Of a stretch of DNA of 64,000 nt, positions 52,454 to 61,725 are shown in pieces (positions within the stretch are counted from its first letter, which is position 1; each line of letters begins with the position of its first letter). The stretch is taken from assembly GCF_034387475.1 (NCBI RefSeq), contig NZ_JAXCIL010000002.1, forward strand, positions 434,001-498,000, in the 5' to 3' direction. Under the pieces are notes generated by a model. It did no database searches, was not told the DNA's origin, and saw nothing but the letters and a program-made list of their open reading frames with translations. The translations under genes and the position numbers were made by a program. The DNA comes from Pseudomonas sp. Teo4. GTDB lineage: Bacteria; Pseudomonadota; Gammaproteobacteria; Pseudomonadales; Pseudomonadaceae.

Positions 52454-53725
52454 TCAGCGCATCAACGCCCCAAGCCCATCCAGCAACCGCTGCAAGGCCC
52501 CCTGATTCGCCAGCATCACCTGCTTGCCCGCCGCCCCCATACGCTGGGCATCCTGGGGCAACTCGACCAACCGCCGCACCGCCCCCGCCAGCCCGTCGAC
52601 ATCATCCACCTGCTGCAACGCGCCCGCTTCACGCAACATCGCGCTGATTTCAAGGAAGTTGAATACATGCGGCCCCATGATCACCGGCAATGACAACGCA
52701 GCTGGTTCCAATGGGTTGTGGCCGCCGGTGGCGACAAGGCTGCCGCCGACGAACGCGATATCGGCCAGTGCGTAGAGGAACAGCAGCTCGCCCATGGTGT
52801 CGCCCAGCAGCACGCGGGTCTGGCTGTCGACCGCCGCACCCGAGGAACGGCGAACGGTGGCAAACTGTTCACTGCACAGGGCATGCACAGCATTGAAACG
52901 CTCAGGGTGGCGCGGCACCAGAATCAACAGTGCGTCACCATGTACCTGCAGCAACTGCCGGTGCGCCTGCAAAATCAGGGCATCCTCGCCTTCGTGGGTA
53001 CTGGCGGCGATCCAAACCGGACGCTGGGCCGCGCCCCACTGCTCACGAAGCGTCTTGGCTTGCGGCAGAAGTTGCTCGTCGATCTTGAGGTCGAACTTGA
53101 TCGAGCCGGTCACCTGCACACATTCAGGTCGTGCACCCAGGTCGCGGAAGCGCTGGGCCTCGGTTTCGGTCTGCACCGCGATAAGGCTCATTTCGCCAAG
53201 CATTGGCCGGGTCAGGCCGGCAAAACGTGCGTAGCCACGGGCCGAGCGCTCGGACAACCGCGCATTGGCCAAGGCCACGGGGATACCACGCTTGGCACAC
53301 TGGTGAATGTGGTTGGGCCACAGCTCGGTTTCCATGATGATGCCCAGGCGTGGGCGCACATGATCAAGGAAACGCCCCGCTGCCCACGGCAGGTCATACG
53401 GCAGGTAACAATGCTGGATGCGCGGTTCGTCGCCGAACATGGCGCGAATACGCTCCGAACCGGTGGGGGTCATGCAGGTGAGGGTGATTGGCAAGTCCGG
53501 ATAGGCCTTGAGCAAGGCACGCACCATAGGCGCGGCGGCAATGCTCTCCCCCACCGATACGGCATGCACCCAGATCCCACCTTGGCGCATCGCCGGAAGG
53601 TTGCGGGCGAAGCGCTCGCCGATGCGCTGGCCATAGGCCGGCGCTTTGCGGGCACGCAGGAACAGGCGCAGCGCAACCAGTGGCAGGCCCAGGTGAAACA
53701 GCAAGGAATAAAGGGTTCTGTTCAT
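52454..53725 (-). CDS. waaA: 3-deoxy-D-manno-octulosonic acid transferase
   Basis: A 423-residue GT30-family enzyme that adds Kdo to lipid IVA at the inner membrane, the first step of LPS core assembly. The N-terminal membrane anchor (LYSLLFHLGLPLVALRLFLRAR) is followed by the two Rossmann-like domains: GGIWVHAVSVGESIAAAP, METELWPNHIHQC and GGSLVATGGHNPLEPAAL. Length matches the family. It converges with tolC across a REP doublet. Confidence 0.96.
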   Translation of the reverse strand: MNRTLYSLLFHLGLPLVALRLFLRARKAPAYGQRIGERFARNLPAMRQGGIWVHAVSVGESIAAAPMVRALLKAYPDLPITLTCMTPTGSERIRAMFGDEPRIQHCYLPYDLPWAAGRFLDHVRPRLGIIMETELWPNHIHQCAKRGIPVALANARLSERSARGYARFAGLTRPMLGEMSLIAVQTETEAQRFRDLGARPECVQVTGSIKFDLKIDEQLLPQAKTLREQWGAAQRPVWIAASTHEGEDALILQAHRQLLQVHGDALLILVPRHPERFNAVHALCSEQFATVRRSSGAAVDSQTRVLLGDTMGELLFLYALADIAFVGGSLVATGGHNPLEPAALSLPVIMGPHVFNFLEISAMLREAGALQQVDDVDGLAGAVRRLVELPQDAQRMGAAGKQVMLANQGALQRLLDGLGALMR

Positions 53726-53761
53726 GGTGGCGAAGTGTACTAGGAACCACCTCGAAAAAGG

Positions 53762-54652
53762 CTAACCGATCGCTCGCAGGTGCACCGCGAAGCGCTCGGC
53801 CAGCCATTGCGCCGCCGGCCCCAGAGGCTCATCGCGCCGCCAGGCCAGCTCCGCCACCAAGGCTGGTGGCCGCCATTCGCTGTCCAGTTCGACCATTTGC
53901 GTCTGGTAGGTCGGGTACTGCACCACATGCCGAGGCAGCCAGGCCCAGCCAAGGCCGCGCATCAGCAGTTCGGCCATGGCATAGAAGCTGTCCGCACGCC
54001 AGATTTGCGGGCTGATCGCCTCGCCGCCCGGGTAGCCGCTCTGCTGCGGTGTGATCAACAGTTGCCGATGCCGCGCCAGTTGCTGGCGCGTGACCCACTG
54101 CTCCTTGGCGAGCGGATGACCGACCGCACAGACCGTGACCATCTCCACACTGCCCAGGGCACGTCGTTCCAACGAACTGGGGATGCTTTCGTGGTGAAAG
54201 AACAGCCCCAAGTCCGCACGCCGCTCCACCAGCTTGCGTGCCACATCGCCCTGGGCACCACTGGCCAGTTGCACTTCCAGAAAGGGAAAGCGGCTGGCCA
54301 ACTCGTCAAGGCTGTCAATCACCGGCTGATAGGGCATGGCTTCGTCCTGGGCGACGCGCAACAGCGCTTCCTGCCCGCGCATCAGCGCCAGCGCACGGCC
54401 GTCCAGACGCTCGCACTGGCGCAACAGCTCGCGGGCGTCTTCCAACAGGGCCATGCCGTTCTCAGTCAATCTGGGCTGTCGACCACTGCTGCGCTCGAAC
54501 AACGTCACCCCAAGGTCTGTTTCGAGCATGGCGATGGCGCTACTGACTGCCGACTGGGCTCTGCGTTGCTCGCGGGCAACTGCAGAAAACGAACGCAATT
54601 CAGCGACGCGCACGAACAGACGCAGTTGCTCCAGGTTCCACTGTTCGGCCAT
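53762..54652 (-). CDS. LysR-family transcriptional regulator
   Basis: A 296-residue LTTR: N-terminal winged helix (QLRLFVRVAELRSFSAVAREQRRAQSAVSSAIAMLE, about residues 9-45) and a C-terminal ligand-binding domain of about 200 residues. It is divergent from an SMR efflux gene, with an LTTR-type site between them. The natural regulatory target is therefore likely that efflux gene and itself; the inducer is unknown. Confidence 0.93.
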   Translation of the reverse strand: MAEQWNLEQLRLFVRVAELRSFSAVAREQRRAQSAVSSAIAMLETDLGVTLFERSSGRQPRLTENGMALLEDARELLRQCERLDGRALALMRGQEALLRVAQDEAMPYQPVIDSLDELASRFPFLEVQLASGAQGDVARKLVERRADLGLFFHHESIPSSLERRALGSVEMVTVCAVGHPLAKEQWVTRQQLARHRQLLITPQQSGYPGGEAISPQIWRADSFYAMAELLMRGLGWAWLPRHVVQYPTYQTQMVELDSEWRPPALVAELAWRRDEPLGPAAQWLAERFAVHLRAIG

Positions 54653-54656
54653 CAGC

Positions 54657-54675
54657 CTATCTCCAATAGTGATAG
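54657..54675. promoter_or_regulatory. LysR-type operator (T-N11-A) between regulator and efflux gene
   Basis: CTATC-N9-GATAG is an interrupted palindrome containing T-N11-A, starting 5 bases upstream of the LysR start codon. This is where LTTRs commonly bind to control themselves and the divergent gene. Confidence 0.65.
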
Positions 54676-54683
54676 GTAATGAC

Positions 54684-54711
54684 TTTACCCCATCCAGGTA
54701 TTGCCTAGAAT
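54684..54711 (+). promoter_or_regulatory. putative promoter of the SMR efflux gene
   Basis: TTTACC (54684-54689), 16 bases, TAGAAT (54706-54711), about 28 bases ahead of the ATG and just downstream of the LTTR palindrome. Confidence 0.5.
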
Positions 54712-54739
54712 GCCCACCTAGTTACCGGAGGATCCCATC

Positions 54740-55072
54740 ATGAATGCCTACACCTACCTGGCCATTGCCATCTGCGCCGAAGTCATCGCCACCGCGTCCA
54801 TGAAAGCGGTCAAAGGCTTGAGCACGCCGTTGCCGTTGCTGCTGATGGTGTGTGGCTACGCAATTGCGTTCTGGATGCTGACCCTGGTGGTGCGCAGCAT
54901 TCCCGTGGGCATTGCCTATGCGGTGTGGTCGGGGCTGGGCATCGTGCTGATCAGCGTGGCGGCGCTGGTGATCTACGGGCAGAAGCTGGATGTGCCGGCG
55001 ATGCTGGGAATGGCGATGATCGTCGGGGGCGTGGTGGTGATCCAGCTGTTTTCGAAAACTACCGGGCACTGA
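54740..55072 (+). CDS. small multidrug resistance (SMR/EmrE-type) efflux protein
   Basis: A 110-residue protein with four transmembrane helices. The essential membrane glutamate is in ICAEVIATASMK (Glu14), and GYAIAFWMLTLVVRSIPVGIAYAVWSGLG is the SMR signature. Such proteins exchange protons for quaternary ammonium or guanidinium-type cations. It is a singleton, not a paired heterodimer. CGGAGGATCC precedes the ATG. Confidence 0.94.
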   Translation: MNAYTYLAIAICAEVIATASMKAVKGLSTPLPLLLMVCGYAIAFWMLTLVVRSIPVGIAYAVWSGLGIVLISVAALVIYGQKLDVPAMLGMAMIVGGVVVIQLFSKTTGH

Positions 55073-55089
55073 GTTGTCTGTACTCACGC

Positions 55090-55173
55090 CATCGCCGGCA
55101 AGCCGGCTCCTACACGGACCGCGCCGGCCGTGGAAGCGCTGCAGACTCTGGGAGCCGACTTTCCCGCGATAGG
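55090..55173. repeat. REP pair, second unit degenerate
   Basis: A good GCCGGCAAGCCGGCTCCTACA unit at about 55091-55114 and a diverged inverted partner at 55150-55170 (GGGAGCCGACTTTCCCGCGAT). The spacer starts ACACGGACCGCG, one base from the common form. Confidence 0.7.
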
Positions 55174-55229
55174 GCCGTGACAGGTAAGCCTGTATACTTG
55201 CCAGCTGTCCCAGTCTTCGAGGTACCGCC

Positions 55230-56405
55230 ATGCCATCTGCCATTTCCACTGACGTACTGATCGTCGGCGCCGGGGTCGCAGGCCTCTGGCTCAATGCCCG
55301 TCTGCGCAGCCTGGGCTATTCGACAGTGCTGGTGGAGCGCGCCAGCCTTGGCGGCGAGCAGACCATCAAGTCGCAGGGCATCATCCATGGCGGCACCAAG
55401 TATGCCCTGCACGGCGCCCTGACCGGCGCCTCCGAGGCCATCGCCGACATGCCGCGTCGCTGGCGCGAAGCCCTGGCCGGCACCGGTGAACTGCCCCTGG
55501 GCAAGACTCGCCTGCTGTCTGATGCACATTACCTCTGGTCCCCTGGCACTCTGGCCGGCAACCTCACCAGCTTCTTCGCCAGCAAGGCAGTGCGTGGCCG
55601 GGTCGATCAGGTCAAGGGCGAGCAACTGCCACCCGCCCTGCAGGACCGTGCGTTCAAGGGTAAGGTCTATCGCTTGGCTGAACTGGTCATCGATGTACCC
55701 AGTCTGCTCGCCAACCTGGCCGAGCTGGGCGGTGACAGCTTGCTGGCAGGCGAGCAGATCGAACCTCTGCGCGACGGCGACGAACTGGTCGGCCTGCGCG
55801 TGGACGGCCGGGATATCCGCGCCCAGCGCATCGTCCTGAGTGCCGGCGCGGGCACCGAGGCCCTGCTGCAGGCGCTGGGCTTGAACCAGCCGGCAATGCA
55901 ATTGCGGCCACTGCACATGGTCATGACCAAGGGGCCGAACCTCAAACCGCTGTACGCCCATTGCCTGGGGGGCGGCCCCAAGCCGCGGGTAACGATCACC
56001 ACTCACCCGGCGGCTAATGGCCAGTGGGTGTGGTACCTGGGTGGCGACCTGGCCGAAGCCGATGGCGTGGCCCGCGACCCCGCCGCGCAGATCGCCGCAG
56101 CGCAAAAGGAAATCGCGCACCTGCTGCCATGGGTAGACCAGGCCCAGCTGAAATGGGCGACTTTGCGCGTTGACCGCGCCGAACCCGCGCAGTCTGGCCT
56201 GGTACGCCCGGACAACGCCTTCCTGGCCGACCAGCAGCGCCTGCTGGTGGGCTGGCCGACCAAGCTGGCATTGGCCCCCGACTTCACTGACCGGGTACTC
56301 GCCAGCCTCGACCGCGATGGCATTCGCCCAAGCGCTCAACCCGCACTCGACGGCCTGCCGCGCCCAGCGCTGGGCGTACCGGCCTGGGAGCAACTGCTGC
56401 CATGA
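55230..56405 (+). CDS. FAD-dependent oxidoreductase (DAO-like)
   Basis: A 391-residue flavoprotein with the dinucleotide-binding GAGVAGLWLNARLRSLG at residues 12-28 followed by an acidic residue (VLVERASLGG). SQGIIHGGTKYAL resembles the D-amino-acid/glycerol-3-phosphate oxidase group. There is no signal peptide, so it is cytoplasmic. The substrate is not recognisable. Its stop overlaps the next ATG by 4 bases (ATGA), coupling it to an aldo/keto reductase. Confidence 0.82.
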   Translation: MPSAISTDVLIVGAGVAGLWLNARLRSLGYSTVLVERASLGGEQTIKSQGIIHGGTKYALHGALTGASEAIADMPRRWREALAGTGELPLGKTRLLSDAHYLWSPGTLAGNLTSFFASKAVRGRVDQVKGEQLPPALQDRAFKGKVYRLAELVIDVPSLLANLAELGGDSLLAGEQIEPLRDGDELVGLRVDGRDIRAQRIVLSAGAGTEALLQALGLNQPAMQLRPLHMVMTKGPNLKPLYAHCLGGGPKPRVTITTHPAANGQWVWYLGGDLAEADGVARDPAAQIAAAQKEIAHLLPWVDQAQLKWATLRVDRAEPAQSGLVRPDNAFLADQQRLLVGWPTKLALAPDFTDRVLASLDRDGIRPSAQPALDGLPRPALGVPAWEQLLP

Positions 56406-57214
56406 GCCTGCCTACCCTGCACGATTTTCACCGCCCGCTGGGCAGCACCGGCTTCAAGGTATCGCCCCTGGGCCTGGGAACGGTCAAGCTCGGCCGCGAC
56501 CAGGGCGTCAAATACCCAAACGGCTTCACCATCCCTGGCGATGACGACGCCCGCCTGCTGCTGGCCCAGGCCCGCGAGCTGGGTATCAACCTGATCGACA
56601 CCGCGCCCGCCTATGGCCGCAGCGAAGAGCGCCTGGGCCCGCTGCTGCGCGGCCAGCGCGATGAATGGGTGATCGTCAGCAAAGTCGGTGAAGAGTTCGA
56701 CAACGGCCAATCGCACTTCGATTTCAGTGCCGCCCATACCCGCCGCTCGGTGGACCGCAGCCTGCGCCGGCTGGAAACCGACCGCATCGAACTGGTGCTG
56801 GTGCACTCGGACGGCAACGACCTGGCCATTCTCGAGCAGCAGGAGGTCTACCAGACCCTTGCCGAGCTCAAGCAGGAAGGCAAGATCCTGGGCTTTGGCT
56901 TTTCCGGCAAGACGGCCGCTGGCGGCCTGAAGGCGCTGGAGACCGGTGATTGCGCCATGGTCACCTACAACCTCAACGAGCAGGCAGAGCGCCCGGTCCT
57001 GGACTACGCTGCCGAACACGGCAAAGCCATTCTGGTGAAGAAGGCCCTGGCCAGCGGACACATCTGCCTGGCCCCCGGTGTCGACCCGGTGCAGGCCAGC
57101 TTCGAGCTGCTGTTCTCCCACCCCGGTGTGAGCAGTGCTATCGTCGGCACCATCAACCCGTTGCACCTGGCCCACAACGTGGCCACCGTCGCCCGCATCC
57201 TGGGCCAGCACTGA
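56402..57214 (+). CDS. aldo/keto reductase
   Basis: A 270-residue NADPH-dependent reductase with the full catalytic tetrad: Asp and Tyr in LIDTAPAYGRSEERLG, Lys in VSKVGEE and His in LVLVHSDGND. It is a compact TIM barrel, shorter than many family members. It is coupled to the upstream FAD oxidoreductase by a 4-base overlap, which suggests the two act on related metabolites, though the substrate is unknown. Confidence 0.88.
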   Translation: MSLPTLHDFHRPLGSTGFKVSPLGLGTVKLGRDQGVKYPNGFTIPGDDDARLLLAQARELGINLIDTAPAYGRSEERLGPLLRGQRDEWVIVSKVGEEFDNGQSHFDFSAAHTRRSVDRSLRRLETDRIELVLVHSDGNDLAILEQQEVYQTLAELKQEGKILGFGFSGKTAAGGLKALETGDCAMVTYNLNEQAERPVLDYAAEHGKAILVKKALASGHICLAPGVDPVQASFELLFSHPGVSSAIVGTINPLHLAHNVATVARILGQH

Positions 57215-57264
57215 GCCGTCTGGGCCCAAGGTCTGGAGACTGACCCGACGCAAGGAGGAGCCTC

Positions 57265-58227
57265 GTGCCGCGTACGCTGATTCGCAAGAACCCGAGCAAC
57301 TTCAAGACACTTCCACTGCATGTCGAAGCCACGCCCGAAGGCCTGACGTACCAAAGCATCGGCATGCCGCTGAATTTCGCCCAGACCCAACAGCGGCGCC
57401 GGGCCATCCAGTTGCCCAATGACCAGCGTTTCGTGATCGAACTGGCCAACCTTGGCGTCTCGGTACGCCTGACCTTGCATTGGCAACACCGCGATTACTG
57501 GGTACTGGTGCGCCAGCGTCGTCAGGATCGGGGCGACGTGGTGCTGAAACTGATTTCCGGCTACGTCCCGGCGCAAGAGCTCAACCTGCCCCTGCACACA
57601 GCCGTGCAGGAAGTGGCCGAGGAATGCCTGCTGGAGACACCGGAAGGCTGGTTGGGCGGGCGTTTCAACGACACCTGGCTACCCGCACCTTACGCGGCGG
57701 CCCTGCATTACCGGGAAACCTTGCCGTTCATTCTTACACCGGAATCTGGCGCGGCACGGCCCGTTCATTGCGGCAACCTGATGCTGCTTGAACGGCCTCG
57801 GGCCTACGTGCACCTGCCTACCGCTTCGTTACAGCTGATTTATGACATGCGCCTGCAGGTGCCCAGAGAAGCCAAGAAGCTCAGCCTGTTCCATGTCGAT
57901 GAACGGCTGGAAGGCGATCAACTGGTGGCCCGACTCAACCGCAAGCGACCAGACCTGTACCTGATGCCGCTGAAGGACGGGCACCCGTTGGCAGAGCTGT
58001 ACACGCTGAAGAAGGACGAGTTGGTGCCGGCGAGCACACGGGGGCTTTACCTGGCGGAGAGCTTCGCCAAGCAGGCGGGATGGGTGGTCAAGGATGAACG
58101 GATACGCTGGAAGGATTGGGTGAAGCAGCAAGGCTTGGCCGATACTGGCGCCAGCTCGCAGTTACAGCGGTTTGGCGACAAGGCGCGGGCGTTGCTGGAG
58201 CGGGCACGGACTTCGCTGCACAAGTAA
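57265..58227 (+). CDS. uncharacterised protein with a degenerate Nudix-like motif
   Basis: A 320-residue soluble protein beginning with GTG 57265 behind a strong GGAGGAG. Around residues 97-125 it has SGYVPAQELNLPLHTAVQEVAEECLL, which follows the Nudix pattern G-x5-E-...-RE-x-x-EE loosely: Arg is Gln, the terminal Gly is Leu, and the spacing is two residues longer. Pseudomonads often carry an orthologue under names such as metal ABC transporter ATPase, for which I see no Walker motif. It follows the aldo/keto reductase by 50 bases and precedes the LPS core genes. Confidence 0.6.
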   Translation: MPRTLIRKNPSNFKTLPLHVEATPEGLTYQSIGMPLNFAQTQQRRRAIQLPNDQRFVIELANLGVSVRLTLHWQHRDYWVLVRQRRQDRGDVVLKLISGYVPAQELNLPLHTAVQEVAEECLLETPEGWLGGRFNDTWLPAPYAAALHYRETLPFILTPESGAARPVHCGNLMLLERPRAYVHLPTASLQLIYDMRLQVPREAKKLSLFHVDERLEGDQLVARLNRKRPDLYLMPLKDGHPLAELYTLKKDELVPASTRGLYLAESFAKQAGWVVKDERIRWKDWVKQQGLADTGASSQLQRFGDKARALLERARTSLHK

Positions 58228-58249
58228 TGTTTGGGGCCGCTTTGCGCCC

Positions 58250-58352
58250 CATCGCCGGCAAGCCGGCTCCTACAGGTACTGTGGTTATCTCAGGATCTGC
58301 GCGGTGCTTGTGGGAGCCGGCTTGCCGGCGATGGGCCGCCAAGCGGCCCATC
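58250..58352. repeat. REP doublet plus terminal hairpin
   Basis: Inverted GCCGGC units at about 58250-58276 and 58309-58333, followed by ATGGGCCGC/GCGGCCCAT (58331-58352), a 9-bp hairpin with a 4-base loop. It separates two convergent genes and may terminate both transcripts. Confidence 0.82.
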
Positions 58353-58361
58353 GCACGAACA

Positions 58362-59783
58362 TCAGTGCTTGCGGATCTTCTCGACAATCGCCGTGGTCGA
58401 GCTGTTCTCGACCAGCCCCAGCACCTTCACGGTACCGCCATAGGCCTTGACGATATCAGCGCCCACCACCTGGTCGATGCCATAGTCGCCACCTTTGACC
58501 AGCACATCTGGCTTGACCTGGCTCAGCAGGTTCTCCGGCGTGCCCTCGGGGAAGCTGATCACCCAATCCACAGCCCCCAGGCCTGCCAGCACGGCCATGC
58601 GCCGGTCGACGCTGTTGATGGGCCGCCCTGGGCCTTTCAAACGGCTGACCGAAGCATCGTCGTTGACCGCGACGATCAGGCGATCGCCCTGGGCCCTGGC
58701 CTGTTCCAGGTAGGTGACATGGCCGGCATGCAAGATGTCGAAGCAGCCATTGGTGAACACGATCTTTTCCTTGTGCGCACGGGCATCGTCGATGGCCAGC
58801 AGCAGCTGCTCCAGGCCCAACACGCCACGTTCGGAACCTTCCTCGCGCTGAATCGCACGGCGCAGCTCGGGTGCGCTGATTGCAGCGGTACCCAGCTTGC
58901 CGACCACGATACCCGCGGCCAGGTTGGCCAGGGCCACCGCGTGGGGCAAGTCTTCGCCGGCAGCGATGGCGGCCGCCAACGTGGAAATCACGGTATCGCC
59001 AGCACCGGTGACATCGAACACTTCACGGGCACGGGCCGGCAGGTGCAGGGCCGGTTGACCAACGCGCAACAAGGTCATGCCATGCTCGCCACGGGTCACC
59101 AGCAGCGCCCCCAAATCCAAATCCTGCAGCAGTTGCAGGCCTTTGGCGACCAGCTCGCTCTCATCGGCGCAGCGGCCAACGATGGTTTCGAACTCGCTGA
59201 GGTTCGGGGTGATCAGGCTCGCGCCGCGGTAGATGGAAAAGTCCTTGCCCTTGGGGTCGGCCAGCACCGGAATGCCTTTGGCCCGCGCTGCCTGGATCAG
59301 GCTTTGGTGGTTTTTCAGTGCGCCCTTGCCGTAGTCGGACAGCACCAACACCTTGACGCCCTCGAGCAGGCTATCGACTTCAGCACCCAGCGACAGCGGG
59401 TCGGTGGCGAACGGCTCTTCGAAGTCGATACGCAGAAGCTGCTGGTGACGGCTCATGACCCGCAGCTTGACGATGGTCGGTTGGTGCGCGATGCGCTGGA
59501 ACACCGAACGCACGCCAGCAGCATGCAGGCTGTTGGCCAGGCTGTCGGCGGCCTCGTCCTGGCCTGTGACACCGATCAACAGCGCCGGGGCGCCGAGTGC
59601 AGCGATGTTCAAGGCAACGTTGGCCGCACCGCCGGGGCGATCCTCGATCTGATCGACCTTGACCACCGGCACTGGCGCTTCTGGCGAGATACGCGAAGTA
59701 CCGCCATGCCAGTAGCGGTCGAGCATGACATCGCCGACCACCAATACCGGGGCTTGATCGAAACGCGGCATGGACAACTTCAT
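58362..59783 (-). CDS. hldE: bifunctional heptose kinase/adenylyltransferase HldE
   Basis: A 473-residue enzyme making ADP-heptose precursors for the LPS inner core. The N-terminal ribokinase-like domain (about 1-318) has [16 protein letters not shown] and [17 protein letters not shown] (catalytic Asp). The C-terminal nucleotidyltransferase (about 340-473) has [23 protein letters not shown] 59783 ([12 protein letters not shown]) gives the family N-terminus. Confidence 0.97.
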   Translation of the reverse strand: MKLSMPRFDQAPVLVVGDVMLDRYWHGGTSRISPEAPVPVVKVDQIEDRPGGAANVALNIAALGAPALLIGVTGQDEAADSLANSLHAAGVRSVFQRIAHQPTIVKLRVMSRHQQLLRIDFEEPFATDPLSLGAEVDSLLEGVKVLVLSDYGKGALKNHQSLIQAARAKGIPVLADPKGKDFSIYRGASLITPNLSEFETIVGRCADESELVAKGLQLLQDLDLGALLVTRGEHGMTLLRVGQPALHLPARAREVFDVTGAGDTVISTLAAAIAAGEDLPHAVALANLAAGIVVGKLGTAAISAPELRRAIQREEGSERGVLGLEQLLLAIDDARAHKEKIVFTNGCFDILHAGHVTYLEQARAQGDRLIVAVNDDASVSRLKGPGRPINSVDRRMAVLAGLGAVDWVISFPEGTPENLLSQVKPDVLVKGGDYGIDQVVGADIVKAYGGTVKVLGLVENSSTTAIVEKIRKH

Positions 59784-59913
59784 GGGCAACCCAAATGAAA
59801 AAATGAACAGGGGCAGGATATTAGCACAGGGCAGACGACGGCTTTATGGCCAGATCAGGCCCTGGAAAATTCCGGTGACAATCGGGGCCAGCGAGGCCCC
59901 GATACAAGGTGTT

Positions 59914-61725
59914 TCAGGTGATATCGGCCTTTTCCGGCTCGTCCAGACCCATGGCGTGCAGGCGGGCATAATGGCCATTGGCTGCAAGCAGCTCGGCGTG
60001 CGTGCCCCGCTCCACCAGGCGCCCCTGGTCCATCACCAGAATCTGGTCCGCCTTCTCGATGGTAGACAATCGGTGGGCGATCACCAGGGTGGTACGACCT
60101 TCCATCACATGGTCCAGTGCTGCCTGGATATGCCGTTCGGACTCGGTGTCCAGCGCCGACGTCGCCTCGTCGAGGATAAGCAATGGCGCGTTCTTGAGCA
60201 GTGCACGGGCAATCGCCAGACGCTGACGCTGGCCGCCCGACAGCAGCACGCCATTCTCGCCAACCTCGGTATCGAAGCCTTTGGGCAGCTTGTCGACGAA
60301 CTCCTTGGCATAGGCATCGGCAGCGGCGGCCTCGATGTCCGCACGCGGAGCACCGGCCAGGTCGCCGTAGGCGATGTTGTTGGCCACGGTATCGTTGAAC
60401 AGGGTCACATGCTGGGTCACCTGGGATACATGACGACGCAGATTGCGCAGGCGGTAATTCTCGATCTCCACGCCATCGAGCAAGATCTGCCCCTTATCGT
60501 GGTGATAGAAGCGTGGAATCAGCGCCGCCAAGGTCGACTTGCCGCTGCCTGAGCGCCCTACCAGGGCAATCATCTGGCCCGGTTCGGCGACGAAGCTGAT
60601 GTCGCTGAGCACTTCGCGGTCGGTCCCCGGATAGGTGAAGCTCAGGTTACGCACTTCGAGACGGCCTTCCACGCGCTCTTTCTCGACGGTGCCAGTGTCG
60701 ACTTCAGCTTCCTCGTCGAGTTGCTCGAAGATGCTTTCAGCACCGGCCAGGCCTTTCTGGATGGTCGAGCTGACTTCGGAAAGCTGGCGGATCGGCTTGG
60801 GCAGCAGGCCGGCGGCAGTGATGTACGCCACCAGATCACCGGCGGTGGACTCGCCGCGCAGGAACAGCACCAGGAACATCAGGGCGGCCATGGCGCTGTA
60901 GATCACCAGCTGCAACATCGGCGTGTACAGCGAGCCGGTCTTGGTCATGCGCAGCTGTTTGTCGGTGTTGCTCTGGCTGGCACGGCCGAAGCGTCGCTCT
61001 TCGTAAGCCTCACCGCCGAAGCTGCGGACCACGCGGTAGCCCTGGATGGTCTCGGAGGCAACGTGGGTCACATCGCCCATGGCCACCTGGATCTTCTTGC
61101 TCTGCTTGCGGAATTTCTTGCTGGCCACGCTCACCATGACCGCGATCACCGGCAGGATGGCGACCATCACCAAGGTCAGGTGCCAGTTCATCCACAGCAG
61201 GTAGGCGAACAGGAACACGACGGTCAGGCCTTCACGAATGACCACCTTGATCGCGTCGGTTGCCGCCCCGGTGACCATGGTCACGTTGAAGGTGATGCGC
61301 GAAATCAGGTGTCCCGAGTTGTGGTTGTCGAAGTAGCGGTTAGGCAACACCAGCAACTTGTTGAACAGCTCGACCCGCAGGTCGTGTACCAGACACAGAG
61401 AAACCTTGGCCAGGAAGTAGTTGCCGAGGAACGAGCCCAGGCCCTGCCACGCGGCGATCAGGATGATCAGCAGGGGTACCGCCTGCAGCAATTGCAGGTC
61501 GCGCAGGTACGGCACATTGGGGAACAACACCGCTTCCGGGTTGCTCAGGCCGTCGACGAAATACTTGAGGATCCCGGCCAGCATTGGCTGAGTCGAAGCG
61601 AATATGACGAAACCCACGATACTCAGCAGGAAAATGCCGGCATAGGGTTTCACGTAGCTCAGCAGCCGGAAGTAGATCTTCAGGCTGGAGGTATGCTCCG
61701 CAGGTCGCGGTGTTTCGGCCATCAT
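59914..61725 (-). CDS. msbA: lipid A export ABC transporter MsbA
   Basis: A 603-residue half-transporter that flips lipid A-core across the inner membrane. Six hydrophobic segments in the first 330 residues are followed by the ATPase: Walker A GRSGSGKSTLAAL, signature LLSGGQRQRLAIARA, Walker B LLILDEATSALD and switch His in VIAHRLSTIEKAD. The start ATGATG overlaps the upstream ligase-like gene stop by 4 bases. A longer upstream reading frame is the antisense of that gene and is ignored. Confidence 0.95.
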   Translation of the reverse strand: MMAETPRPAEHTSSLKIYFRLLSYVKPYAGIFLLSIVGFVIFASTQPMLAGILKYFVDGLSNPEAVLFPNVPYLRDLQLLQAVPLLIILIAAWQGLGSFLGNYFLAKVSLCLVHDLRVELFNKLLVLPNRYFDNHNSGHLISRITFNVTMVTGAATDAIKVVIREGLTVVFLFAYLLWMNWHLTLVMVAILPVIAVMVSVASKKFRKQSKKIQVAMGDVTHVASETIQGYRVVRSFGGEAYEERRFGRASQSNTDKQLRMTKTGSLYTPMLQLVIYSAMAALMFLVLFLRGESTAGDLVAYITAAGLLPKPIRQLSEVSSTIQKGLAGAESIFEQLDEEAEVDTGTVEKERVEGRLEVRNLSFTYPGTDREVLSDISFVAEPGQMIALVGRSGSGKSTLAALIPRFYHHDKGQILLDGVEIENYRLRNLRRHVSQVTQHVTLFNDTVANNIAYGDLAGAPRADIEAAAADAYAKEFVDKLPKGFDTEVGENGVLLSGGQRQRLAIARALLKNAPLLILDEATSALDTESERHIQAALDHVMEGRTTLVIAHRLSTIEKADQILVMDQGRLVERGTHAELLAANGHYARLHAMGLDEPEKADIT

